Below are positions 36,345 to 50,606 of a stretch of 64,000 nucleotides of DNA, piece by piece. The stretch spans positions 23,040,501 through 23,104,500 of the forward strand of contig CM076949.1 in assembly GCA_039566865.1 (NCBI GenBank), in the 5' to 3' direction. The translations under genes were made by a program, and so were the position numbers. Origin of the DNA: Aurelia coerulea. Its lineage: Eukaryota > Cnidaria > Scyphozoa > Semaeostomeae > Ulmaridae. The notes under the pieces were generated by a model that was not told where the DNA came from, did no database searches, and saw nothing but the letters and a program-made list of their open reading frames with translations. Every line of letters begins with the position of its first letter. The first letter of the stretch is position 1.

Positions 36345-39300
36345 GTAAATACATAGGAATTCAGCCAAAGATTTTGTTCTGACTTCATTTTTTCTGAACA
36401 GGTTTAGTATCACTTGAACATCATTAACCTGATGAGGTTTCATTTTTTTTAGAATATATATCTCATTTTGAAGAATTGCATCAAGCCAAGTTTCATATTC
36501 GATTCATTGACGATCAATTCATAAGATTTCAACAATAGACTGTGTTTTGACTTCATATTTTCGCGAAAAGATTACTATCATTTGAACCTCATTAACTTGA
36601 TGAGGTTTCAAATGTTTCAGAATTTATACCTGATTTTGAACAATTTCATCAAGCCAAGTTTCATATTCGATGCATTGAACATCAATTCATAACATTTCAA
36701 GCATAGACTGTTTTGACTTCATATTTTCGCGAAAAGATTACTATCATTTGAACCTCATTAACTTAATGAGGTTTCAAATGTTTTCAGAAGATATACCTCA
36801 ATTTGACAGAATTGCATCAAGCCACGGTTCATATTCGATGCATTGATCATCAATTCATAACATTTCAAGCATAGACTGTGTTTTGACTTCATATTTTCTC
36901 GAAAAGTTTACTATCATTTGAACCTCATTAACTTGATGAGGTTTCAAATGTTTCAGAATATATACCTCAATTTGACAGAATTGCATCAAGCCACGGTTCA
37001 TGTTCGATTCATTGACCATCAATTCATAATATTTCAACAATAGACTGTGTTTTGACTTCATATTTTCTCGAAAAGTTTACTATCATTTGAACCTCATTAA
37101 CTTGATGAGGTTTCAAATGTTTCAGAATATATACCTCATTTTGAAGAATTGCATCAAGCCAAGTTTCATATTCGATTCATTGACCATCAATTCATAATAT
37201 TTCAACAATAGACTGTGTTTTGACTTCATATTATCTCGAAAAGTTTACTATCATTTGAACCTCATTAACTTGATGAGGTTTCAAATGTTTCAGAATATAT
37301 ACCTGATTTTGAACAATTTCATCAAGCCAAGTTTCATATTCGATGCATTGAACATCAATTCATAACATTTCAAGCATAGACTGTGTTTTGACTTCATATT
37401 TTTTTTGTCGAAAAGTTTACTATCATTTGAACCTCATTAACTTGATGACGTTTCAAATGTTTCAGAAGATATACCTCATTTTGAAGAATTGCATCAAGCC
37501 AAGTTTCATATTTGATTCATTGATCATCAATTCATAATATTTCAACCATAGACTTTGTTTTGACTTCATATTATCTCGAAAAGTTTACTATCACTTGAAC
37601 CTCATTAACCTGATGAGGTTTCATATGTTTCAGAATATATAACTCAATTTGACAGAATTGCGTCAAGCCACGGTTCATATTCGATTCATTGGCCATCAAT
37701 TCATAATATTTCAACAATAGACTTTGTTCTGACTTCATATTTTCTCGAAAAGTTTACTATCATTTGAACCTCATTAACTTGATGAGGTTTCAAATGTTTC
37801 AGAATATATACCTGATTTTGAACAATTTCATCAAGCCAAGTTTCATATTCGATGCATTGATCATCCATTCATAATATTTCAACCATAGACTTTGTTTTGA
37901 CTTCATATTATCTCGAAAAGTTTACTATCACTTGAACCTCATTAACCTGATGAGGTTTCAAATGTTTCAGAATATATACCTCAATTTGACAGAATTGCAT
38001 CAAGCCACGGTTCATATTCGATGCATTGATCATCAATTCATAATATTTCAACCATAGACTTTGTTTTGACTTCATATTATCTCGAAAAGTTTACTATCAC
38101 TTGAACCTCATTAACTTGATGAGGTTTCAAATGTTTCAGAAGATATACCTGAATTTGACAGAATTGCATTAAGCCACGGTCCATATTCGATTAATTGACC
38201 ATCAATTCATAATATTTCAACAATAGACTGTGTTTTGACTTCATATTTTCTCGAAAAGTTTACTATCATTTGAACCTCATTAACTTGATGAGGTTTCAAA
38301 TGTTTTAGAAGATATACCTCTATTTGACAGAATTGCATCAAGCCACGGTCCATATTCGATTCATTGACCATCAATACATAATATTTCAACAATAGACTGT
38401 GTTTTCACTTCATGTTATCTCGAAAAGTTTACTATCATTTGAACCTCATTAGCTTGATGAGGTTTCAAATGTTTCGGAATATATACCTCATTTTGACAGA
38501 ATTGCATCAAGCCAAGTTTCATATTCGATTCATTGACCATCAATTCATAATATTTCAACAATAGACTGTGTTTTGACTTCATATTATCTCGAAAAGTTTA
38601 CTATCATTTGAACCTCATTAACTTGATGAGGTTTCAAATGTTTCAGAATATATACCTGATTTTGAACAATTTCATCAAGCCAAGTTTCATATTCGATGCA
38701 TTGAACATCAATTCATAATATTTCAACAATAGACTTTGTTTTGACTTCATATTATCTCGAAAAGTTTACTATCACTTGAACCTCATTAACCTGATGAGGT
38801 TTCAAATGTTTCAGAATACATACCTCAATTTGACAGAATTGCATCAAGCCACGGTTCATATTCGATGCATTGATCATCAATTCATAAGATTTCAACAATA
38901 GACTGTGTTTTGACTTCATATTTTCGCGAAAAGATTACTATCATTTGAACCTCATTAACTTGATGAGGTTTCAAATGTTTCAGAATTTATACCTCATTTT
39001 GAATAATTGCATCAAGACAAGTTTCATATTTGATTCATTGATCATCAATTCATAATATTTCAACCATAGACTTTGTTTTGACTTCATATTATCTCAAAAA
39101 GTTTACTATCACTTGAACCTCATTAGCCTGATGAGGTTTCAAATGTTTCAGAATACATACCTCAATTTGACAGAATTGCATCAAGCCACGGTTCATATTC
39201 GATGCATTGATCATCAATTCATAAGATTTCAACAATAGAATGTGTTTTGACTTTATATTTTCTCGAAAAGTTTACTATCATTCGAACCTCATTAACTTGA

Positions 39301-40478
39301 TGAGGTTTCAAATGTTTCAGAATATATACCTCAATTTGACAGAATTGCATCAAGCCACCGTTCATATTCGATTCATTGACCATCAATTCATAATATTTCA
39401 ACAATAGACTGTGTTTTGACTTCATATTTTCTCGAAAAGTTTACTATCATTTGAACCTCATTAACTTGATGAGGTTTTAAATGTTTCAGAATATATACCT
39501 GATTTTGAACAATTTCATCAAGCCAAGTTTCATATTCGATGCATTGAACATCAATTCATAACATTTCAAGCATAGACTGTGTTTTGACTTCATATTTTCT
39601 CGAAAAGTTTACTGTCATTTGAACCTCATTAACTTGATGAGGTTTCAAATGTTTCAGAATATATACCTCAATTTGACAGAATTGCATCAAGCCACGGTTC
39701 ATATTCGATGCATTGATCATCAATTCATAACATTTCAAGCATAGACTGTGTTTTGACTTCATATTTTCTCGAAAAGTTTACTATCATTTGAACCTCATTA
39801 ACTTGATGACGTTTCAAATGTTTCAGAAGATATACCTGATTTTGAAGAATTGCATCAAGCCAAGTTTCATATTCGATGCATTGATCATCAATTCATAACA
39901 TTTCAAGCATAGACTGTGTTTTGACTTCATATTTTGTCGAAAAGTTTACTATCATTTGAACCTCATTAACTTGATGACGTTTGAAATGTTTCAGAATATA
40001 TACCTCAATTTGACAGAATTGCATCAAGCCAAGTTTCATATTTGATTCATTGATCATCAATTGAATAATATTTCAACCATAGACTTTGTTTTGACTTCAT
40101 ATTATCTCGAAAAGTTTACTATCACTTGAACCTCATTAACCTGATGAGGTTTCAAATGTTTCAGAATACATACCTCAATTTGACAGAATTGCGTCAAGCC
40201 ACGGTTCATATTCGATTCATTGGCCATCAATTCGTAATATTTCAACAATAGACTTTGTTCTGACTTCATATTTTCTCGAAAAGTTTACTATCATTTGAAC
40301 CTCATTAACTTGATGAGGTTTCAAATGTTTCAGAATATATACCTCAATTTGACAGAATTGCATCAAGCCATGGTTCATATTCGATGCATTGATCATCAAT
40401 TCATAAGATTTCAACAAAAGAATGTGTTTTGACTTTATATTTTCTCGAAAAGTTTACTATCACTTGAACCTCATTAAC

Positions 40479-40576
40479 CTTTTGAAGTTTCAATTGTTTT
40501 AGAATATATACCTCAATTTGACAGAATTTCGCCAAGCCACGGTTCATATTCGATTAGTTGACCATCAATACATAAG
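40479..40576 (+). repeat. Marker monomer W of satellite B, copy 1
   Basis: A distinctive variant reads CCTTTTGAAGTTTCAATTG where other monomers have the CTTGATGAGGTTTCAAATG arm, and AATTTCGCCAAGCC instead of AATTGCATCAAGCC. This variant breaks the dyad found in normal monomers. Confidence 0.85.
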
Positions 40577-43500
40577 ATTTCAACAATAGAATGTGTTTTG
40601 ACTTTATATTTTCTCGAAGAGTTTACTATCATTTGAACCTCATTAACTTGATGAGGTTTCAAATGTTTCAGAATATATACCTCAATTTGACAGAATTGCA
40701 TCAAGCCACCGTTCATATTCGATTCATTGGACATCAATTCATAACATTTCAAGCATAGACTGTGTTTTGACTTCATATTTTCTCGAAAAGTTTACTGTCA
40801 TTTGAACCTCATTAACTTGATGAGGTTTCAAATGTTTCAGAAGATATACCTCATATTGAAGAATTGCATCAAGCCATGTTTCATATTTGATTCATTGATC
40901 ATCAATTCATTATATTTCAACAATAGACTGTGTTTTGACTTCATATTTTCTCGAAAAGTTTACTATCATTTGAACCTCATTAACTTGATGAAGTTTCAAA
41001 TGTTTCAGAATATATACCTGATTTTTAACGATTTCAACAAGCCAAGTTTCATATTCGACTCATTGAACATCAATTCATAAGATTTCAAGCATAGACTGTG
41101 TTTTGACTTCATATTTTCTCGAAAAGTTTACTATCATTTGAACCTCATTAACTTGATGAGGTTTCAAATGTTTCAGAATATATACCTCAATTTGACAGAA
41201 TTGCATCAAGCCACGCTTCATATTCGATGCATTGATCATCAATTCATAACATTTCAAGCATAGACTGTGTTTTGACTTCATATTTTCTCGAAAAGTTTAC
41301 TATCATTTGAACCTCATTAACTTGATGAGGTTTCAAATGTTTCAGAATATATACCTCAATTTGACAGAATTGCGTCAAGCCACGGTTCATATTCGATTCA
41401 TTGGCCATCAATTCATAATATTTCAACAATAGACTTTGTTCTGACTTCATATTTTCTCGAAAAGTTTACTATCATTTGAACCTCATTAACTTGATGAGGT
41501 TTCAAATGTTTCAGAATATATACCTGATTTTGAACAATTTCCTCAAGCCAAGTTTCATATTCGATGCATTGAACATCAATTCATAACATTTCAAGCATAG
41601 ACTGTGTTTTGACTTCATATTTTGTCGAAAAGTTTACTATCATTTGAACCTCATTAACTTGATGACGTTTCAAATGTTTCAGAAGATATACCTCATTTTG
41701 AATAATTGCATCAAGCCAAGTTTCATATTTGATTCATTGATCATCAATTCATAATATTTCAACCATAGACTTTGTTTTGACTTCATATTATCTCGAAAAG
41801 TTTACTATCACTTGAACCTCATTAACCTGATGAGGTTTCAAATGTTTCAGAATATATACCTCAATTTGACAGAATTGCGTCAAGCCACGGTTCATATTCG
41901 ATTCATTGGCCATCAATTCATAATATTTCAACAATAGACTTTGTTCTGACTTCATATTTTCTCGAAAAGTTTACTATCATTTGAACCTCATTAACTTGAT
42001 GAGGTTTCAAATGTTTCAGAATATATACCTCAATTTGGCAGAATTGCATCAAGCCACGGTTCATATTCGATGCATTGATCATCAATTCATAAGATTTCAA
42101 CAATAGAATGTGTTTTGACTTTATATTTTCTCGAAAAGTTTACTATCATTCGTACCTCATTAACTTGATGAGGTTTCAAATGTTTCAGAATATATACCTC
42201 AATTTGACAGAATTGCATCAAGCCACCGTTCATATTCGATTCATTGACCATCAATTCATAATATTTCAACAATAGACTGTGTTTTGACTTCATATTTTCT
42301 CGAAAAGTTTACTATCATTTGAACCTCATTAACTTGATGAGGTTTCAAATGTTTCAGAATTTATACCTGATTTTGAACAATTTCATCAAGCCAAGTTTCA
42401 TATTCGATGCATTGAACATCAATTCATAACATTTCAAGCATAGACTGTGTTTTGACTTCATATTTTCTCGAAAAGTTTACTATCATTTGAACCTCATTAA
42501 CTTGATGAGGTTTCAAATGTTTCAGAATATATACCTCAATTTGACAGAATTGCATCAAGCCATGGTTCATATTCGATGCATTGATCATCAATTCACAACA
42601 TTTCAAGCATAGACTGTGTTTTGACTTCATATTTTCTCGAAAAGTTTACTATCATTTGAACCTCATTATCTTGATGAGGTTTCAAATGTTTCAGAATATA
42701 TACCTGATTTTGAACAATTTCCTCAAGCCAAGTTTCATATTCGATGCATTGAACATCAATTCATAACATTTCAAGCATAGACTGTGTTTTGACTTCATAT
42801 TTTGTCGAAAAGTTTACTATCATTTGAACCTCATTAACTTGATGACGTTTGAAATGTTTCAGAAGATATACCTCATTTTGAACAATTTCATCAAGCCAAG
42901 TTTCATATTTGATTCATTGATCATCAATTCATAATATTTCAACCATAGACTTTGTTTTGACTTCATATTATCTCGAAAAGTTTACTATCACTTGAACCTC
43001 ATTAACCTGATGAGGTTTCAAATGTTTCAGAATATATACCTCAATTTGACAGAATTGCGTCAAGCCACGGTTCATATTCGATTCATTGGCCATCAATTCA
43101 TAATATTTCAACAATAGACTTTGTTTTGACTTCATATTATCTCGAAAAGTTTACTATCATTTGAACCTCATTAACTTGATGAGGTTTCAAATGTTTCAGA
43201 AGATATACCTCAATTTGACAGAATTGCATCAAGCCACGGTCCATATTCGATTCATTGACCATCAATTCATAATATTTCAACAATAGACTGTGTTTTGACT
43301 TCATATTTTCTCGAAAAGTTTACTATCATTTGAACCTCATTAACTTGATGAGGTTTCAAATGTTTCAGAATATATGCCTCATTTTGAAGAATTGCATCAA
43401 GCCAAGTTTCATATTCGATTCATTGACCATCAATTCATAATATTTCAACAATAGACTGTGTTTTGACTTCATATTATCTCGAAAAGTTTACTATCATTTG

Positions 43501-43848
43501 AACGTCATTAACTTGATGAGGTTTCAAATGTTTCAGAATATATACGTGATTTTGAACAATTTCATCAAGCCAAGTTTCATATTCGATTCATTGACCATCA
43601 ATTCATAATATTTCAACAATAGACTGTGTTTTGACTTCATATTATCTCGAAAAGTTTACTATCATTTGAACCTCATTAACTTGATGAGGTTTCAAATGTT
43701 TCAGAATATATACCTCAATTTGACAGAATTGCATCAAGCCACGGTTCATATTCGATGCATTGATCATCAATTCATAACATTTCAAGCATAGACTGTGTTT
43801 TGACTTTATATTTTCTCGAAAAGTTTACTATCACTTGAACCTCATTAA

Positions 43849-43946
43849 CCTTTTGAAGTTTCAATTGTTTTAGAATATATACCTCAATTTGACAGAATTT
43901 CGCCAAGCCACGGTTCATATTCGATTAATTGACCATCAATACATAA
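43849..43946 (+). repeat. Marker monomer W, copy 2
   Basis: Same variant; 3370 bp after copy 1, equal to 20 monomers of 168.5 bp. Confidence 0.85.
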
Positions 43947-46882
43947 GATTTCAACAATAGAATGTGTTTTGATTTTATATTTTCTCGAAAGTTTACTATC
44001 ATTCGAACCTCATTAACTTGATGAGGTTTCAAATGTTTCAGAATATATACCTCAATTTGACAGAATTGCATCAAGCCACCGTTCATATTCGATTAATTGG
44101 ACATCAATTCATAACATTTCAAGCATAGACTGTGTTTTGACTTCATATTTTCTCGAAAAGTTTACTGTCATTTTAACCTCATTAACTTGATGAGGTTTCA
44201 AATGTTTCAGAAGATATACCTCATATTGAAGAATTGCATCAAGCCATGTTTCATATTCGACTCATTGAACATCAATTCATAACATTTCAAGCATAGACTG
44301 TGTTTTGACTTTATATTTTCTTGAAGAGTTTACTATCATTTGAACCTCATTAACTTGATGAGGTTTCAAATGTTTCAGAATATATACCTCAATTTGACAG
44401 AATTGCATCAAGCCACCGTTCATATTCGATTCATTGGACATCAATTCATAATATTTCAACAATAGACTGTGTTTTGACTTCATATTTTCTCGAAAAGTTT
44501 ACTATCATTTGAACCTCATTAACTTGATGAGGTTTCAAATGTTTCAGAATATATACCTGATTTTGAACAATTTCAACAAGCCAAGTTTCATATTCGACTC
44601 ATTGAACATCAATTCATAACATTTCAAGCATAGACTGTGTTTTGACTTTATATTTTCTTGAAGAGTTTACTATCATTTGAACCTCATTAACTTGATGAGG
44701 TTTCAAATGTTTCAGAATATATACCTCAATTTGGCAGAATTGCATCAAGCCATGTTTCATATTTGATTCATTGATCATCAATTCATTATATTTCAACAAT
44801 AGACTTTGTTTTGACTTCATATTATCTCGAAAAGTTTACTATCACTTGAACCTCATTAACCTGATGAGGTTTCAACTGTTTCAGAATATATACCTCAATT
44901 TGACAGAATTGCGTCAAGCCACGGTTCATATTCGATTCATTGGCCATCAATTCATAATATTTCAACAATAGACTTTGTTCTGACTTCATATTTTCTCGAG
45001 AAGTTTACTATCATTTGAACCTCATTAACTTGTTGAGGTTTCAAATGTTTCAGAATATATACCTCAATTTGGCAGAATTGCATCAAGCCACGGTTCATAT
45101 TCGATGCATTGAACATCAATTCATAACATTTCAAGTATAGACTGTGTTTTGACTTCATATTTTCTCGAAAAGTTTACTATCATTTGAACCTCATTAACTT
45201 CATGCGGTTTCAAATGTTTCAGAATATATACCTCAATTTGACAGAATTGCGTCAAGCCACGGTTCATATTCGATTCATTGGCCATCAATTCATACTATTT
45301 CAACAATAGACTTTGTTCTGACTTCATATTTTCTCGAAAAGTTTACTATCATTTGAACCTCATTAACTTGATGAGGTTTCAAATGTTTCAGAATATATAC
45401 CTCATTTTAAAGAATTGCATCAAGCCAAGTTTCATATTCGACTCATTGAACATCAATTCATAACATTTCAAGCATAGACTGTGTTTTGACTTCATATTTT
45501 CTCGAAAAGTTTACTATCATTTGAACCTCATTAACTTGATGAGGTTTCAAATGTTTCAGAATATATACCTGATTTTGAACAATTTCCTCAAGCCAAGTTT
45601 CATATTCGATGCATTGAACATCAATTCATAACATTTCAAGCATAGACTGTGTTTTGACTTCATATTTTGTCGAAAAGTTTACTAGCATTTGAACCTCATT
45701 AACTTGATGACGTTTCAAATGTTTCAGAAGATATACCTCAATTTGACAGAATTGCGTCAAGCCACGGTTCATATTCGATTCATTGGCCATCAATTCATAA
45801 TATTTCAACAATAGACTTTGTTCTGACTTCATATTTTCTCGAAAAGTTTACTATCATTCGAACCTCATTAACTTGATGAGGTTTCAAATGCTTCAGAATA
45901 TATACCTCAATTTGACAGAATTGCATCAAGCCACCGTTCATATTCGATTCATTGACCATCAATTCATAATATTTCAACAATAGACTGTGTTTTGACTTCA
46001 TATTTTCTCGAAAAGTTTACTATCATTTGAACCTCATTAACTTGATGAGGTTTCAAATGTTTCAGAATATATACCTGATTTTGAACAATTTCATCAAGCC
46101 AAGTTTCATATTCGATGCATTGAACATCAATTCATAACATTTCAAGCATAGACTGTGTTTTGACTTCATATTTTCTCGAAATGTTTACTATCATTTGAAC
46201 CTCATTAACTTGATGAGGTTTCAAATGTTTCAGAAGATATACCTCTATTTGACAGAATTGCATCAAGCCACGGTCCATATTCGATTCATTGACCATCAAT
46301 TCATAATAGTTCAACAATAGACTGTGTTTTGACATCATATTTTCTCGAAAAGTTTACTATCACTTGAACCTCATTAACTTGATGAGGTTTCAAATGTTTC
46401 AGAATATATGCCTCATTTTGAAGAATTGCATCAAGCCAAGTTTCATATTCGATTCATTGACCATCAATTCATAATATTTCAACAATAGACTGTGTTTTGA
46501 CTTCATATTATCTCGAAAAGTTTACTATCATTTGAACCTCATTAACTTGATGAGGTTTCAAATGTTTCAGAATATATACCTGATTTTGAACAATTTCATC
46601 AAGCCAAGTTTCATATTCGATTCATTGACCATCAATTCATAATATTTCAACAATAGACTGTGTTTTGACTTCATATTATCTCGAAAAGTTTACTATCATT
46701 TGAACCTCATTAACTTGATGAGGTTTCAAATGTTTCAGAATATATACCTCAATTTGACAGAATTGCATCAAGCCACGGTTCATATTCGATGCATTGATCA
46801 TCAATTCATAACATTTCAAGCATAGACTGTGTTTTGACTTTATATTTTCTCGAAAAGTTTACTATCACTTGAACCTCATTAA

Positions 46883-46980
46883 CCTTTTGAAGTTTCAATT
46901 GTTTTAGAATATATACCTCAATTTGACAGAATTTCGCCAAGCCACGGTTCATATTCGATTAATTGACCATCAATACATAA
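46883..46980 (+). repeat. Marker monomer W, copy 3
   Basis: Same variant; 3034 bp after copy 2, about 18 monomers. The following monomer has a one-base deletion (CTCGAAAGTTT), also shared with copies 2, 4 and 5. Confidence 0.85.
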
Positions 46981-49900
46981 GATTTCAACAATAGAATGTG
47001 TTTTGATTTTATATTTTCTCGAAAGTTTGCTATCATTCGAACCTCATTAACTTGATGAGGTTTCAAATGTTTCAGAATATATACCTCAATTTGACAGAAT
47101 TGCATCAAGCCACCGTTCATATTCGATTCATTGGACATCAATTCATAACATTTCAAACATAGACTGTGTTTTGACTTCATATTTTCTCGAAAAGTTTACT
47201 ATCATTTGAACCTCATTAACTTGATGAGGTTTCAAATGTTTCAGAAGATATACCTCATATTGAAGAATTGCATCAAGCCATGTTTCATATTCGACTCATT
47301 GAACATCAATTCATAACATTTCAAGCATAGACTGTGTTTTGACTTTATATTTTCTTGAAGAGTTTACTATCATTTGAACCTCATTAACTTGATGAGGTTT
47401 CAAATGTTTCAGAATATATACCTCAATTTGACAGAATTGCATCAAGCCACCGTTCATATTCGATTCATTGGACATCAATTCATAATATTTCAACAATAGA
47501 CTGTGTTTTGACTTCATATTTTCTCGAAAAGTTTACTATCATTTGAACCTCATTAACTTGATGAGGTTTCAAATGTTTCAGAATATATGCCTGATTTTGA
47601 ACAATTTCAACAAGCCAAGTTTCATATTCGACTCATTGAACATCAATTCATAACATTTCAAGCATAGACTGTGTTTTGACTTTATATTTTCTTGAAGAGT
47701 TTACTATCATTTGAACCTCATTAACTTGATGAGGTTTCAAATGTTTCAGAATATATACCTCAATTTGACAGAATTGCATCAAGCCAAGTTTCATATTTGA
47801 TTCATTGATCATCAATTCATAATATTTCAACCATAGACTTTGTTTTGACTTCATATTATCTCGAAAAGTTTACTATCACTTGAACCTCATTAACCTGATG
47901 AGGTTTCAACTGTTTCAGAATATATACCTCAATTTGACAGAATTGCATCAAGCCACCGTTCATATTCGATTCATTGACCATCAATTCATAATATTTCAAC
48001 AATAGACTGTGTTTTGACTTCATATTTTCTCGAAAAGTTTACTATCATTTGAACCTCATTAACTTGATGAGGTTTCAAATGTTTCAGAATATATACCTCA
48101 ATTTGACAGAATTGCGTCAAGCCACGGTTCATATTCGATGCATTGATCATCAATTCACAACATTTCAAGCATAGACTGTGTTTTGACTTCATATTTTCTC
48201 GAAAAGTTTACTATCATTTGAACCTCATTAACTTGATGAGGTTTCAAATGTTTCAGAATATATACCTGATTTTGAACAATTTCCTCAAGCCAAGTTTCAT
48301 ATTCGATGCATTGAACTTCAATTCATAACATTTCAAGCATAGACTGTGTTTTGACTTCATATTTTGTCGAAAAGTTTACTATCATTTGAACCTCATTAAC
48401 TTGATGAGGTTTCAAATGTTTCAGAATATATACCTCAATTTGACAGAATTGCATCAAGCCACCGTTCATATTCGATTCATTGACCATCAATTCATAATAT
48501 TTCAACAATAGACTGTGTTTTGACTTCATATTTTCTCGAAAAGTTTACTATCATTTGAACCTCATTAACTTGATGAGGTTTCAAATGTTTCAGAATATCT
48601 ACCTGATTTTGAACAATTTCATCAAGCCAAGTTTCATATTGGATGCATTGAACATCAATTGATAATATTTCAAGCATAGACTGTGTTTTGACTTCATATT
48701 TTCTCGAAAAGTTTACTATCATTTGAACCTCATTAACTTGATGAGGTTTCAAATGTTTCAGAATATATACCTCAATTTGACAGAATTGCATCAAGCCACC
48801 GTTCATATTCGATTCATTGACCATCAATTCATAATATTTCAACAATAGACTGTGTTTTGACTTTATATTTTCTCGAAAAGTTTACTATCATTCGAACCTC
48901 ATTAACTTGATGAGGTTTCAAATGTTTCAGAATATATACCTCAATTTGACAGAATTGCATCAAGCCACCGTTCATATTCGATTCATTGACCATCAATTCA
49001 TAATATTTCAACAATAGACTGTGTTTTGACTTCATATTTTCTCGAAAAGTTTACTATCATTTGAACCTCATTAACTTGATGAGGTTTCAAATGTTTCAGA
49101 ATATATACCTGATTTTGAACAATTTCATCAAGCCAAGTTTCATATTCGATGCATTGAACATCAATTCATAACATTTCAAGCATAGACTGTGTTTTGACTT
49201 CATATTTTCTCGAAAAGTTTACTATCATTTGAACCTCATTAACTTGATGAGGTTTCAAATGTTTCAGAATATATACCTGATTTTGAACAATTTCATCAAG
49301 CCAAGTTTCATATTCGATGCATTGAACATCAATTCATAACATTTCAAGCATAGACTGTGTTTTGACTTCATATTTTCTCGAAAAGTTTACTATCATTTGA
49401 ACCTCATTAACTTGATGAGGTTTCAAATGTTTCAGAATATATACCTGATTTTGAACAATTTCCTCAAGCCAAGTTTCATATTCGATGCATTGAACTTCAA
49501 TTCATAACATTTCAAGCATAGACTGTGTTTTGACTTCATATTTTGTCGAAAAGTTTACTATCATTTGAACCTCATTAACTTGATGAGGTTTCAAATGTTT
49601 CAGAATATATACCTCAATTTGACAGAATTGCATCAAGCCACCGTTCATATTCGATTCATTGACCATCAATTCATAATATTTCAACAATAGACTGTGTTTT
49701 GACTTCATATTTTCTCGAAAAGTTTACTATCATTTGAACCTCATTAACTTGATGAGGTTTCAAATGTTTCAGAATATATACCTGATTTTGAACAATTTCA
49801 TCAAGCCAAGTTTCATATTCGATGCATTGAACATCAATTCATAACATTTCAAGCATAGACTGTGTTTTGACTTCATATTTTCTCGAAAAGTTTACTATCA

Positions 49901-50574
49901 TTTGAACCTCATTAACTTGATGAGGTTTCAAATGTTTCAGAATATATACCTCAATTTGACAGAATTGCATCAAGCCACGGTTCATATTCGATTCATTGAC
50001 CATCAATTCATAATATTTCAACAATAGACTGTGTTTTGACTTTATATTTTCTCGAAAAGTTTACTATCATTCGAACCTCATTAACTTGATGAGGTTTCAA
50101 ATGTTTCAGAATATATACCTCAATTTGACAGAATTGCATCAAGCCACCGTTCATATTCGATTCATTGACCATCAATTCATAATATTTCAACAATAGACTG
50201 TGTTTTGACTTCATATTTTCTCGAAAAGTTTACTATCATTTGAACGTCATTAACTTGATGAGGTTTCAAATGTTTCAGAATATATACCTGATTTTGAACA
50301 ATTTCATCAAGCCAAGTTTCATATTCGATGCATTGAACATCAATTCATAACATTTCAAGCATAGACTGTGTTTTGACTTCATATTTTCTCGAAAAGTTTA
50401 CTATCATTTGAACCTCATTAACTTGATGAGGTTTCAAATGTTTCAGAATATATACCTGATTTTGAACAATTTCATCAAGCCAAGTTTCATATTCGATGCA
50501 TTGAACATCAATTCATAACATTTCAAGCATAGACTGTGTTTTGACTTCATATTTTCTCGAAAAGTTTACTATCA

Positions 50575-50606
50575 TTTGAACCTCATTAACTTGATGAGGT
50601 TTCAAA
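50575..50606. repeat. Representative dyad present in most satellite B monomers
   Basis: TTTGAACCTCAT and ATGAGGTTTCAAA are reverse complements apart from one extra base, separated by a 7-base loop (TAACTTG). The same dyad occurs in nearly every monomer of the array, at the same place. Confidence 0.9.
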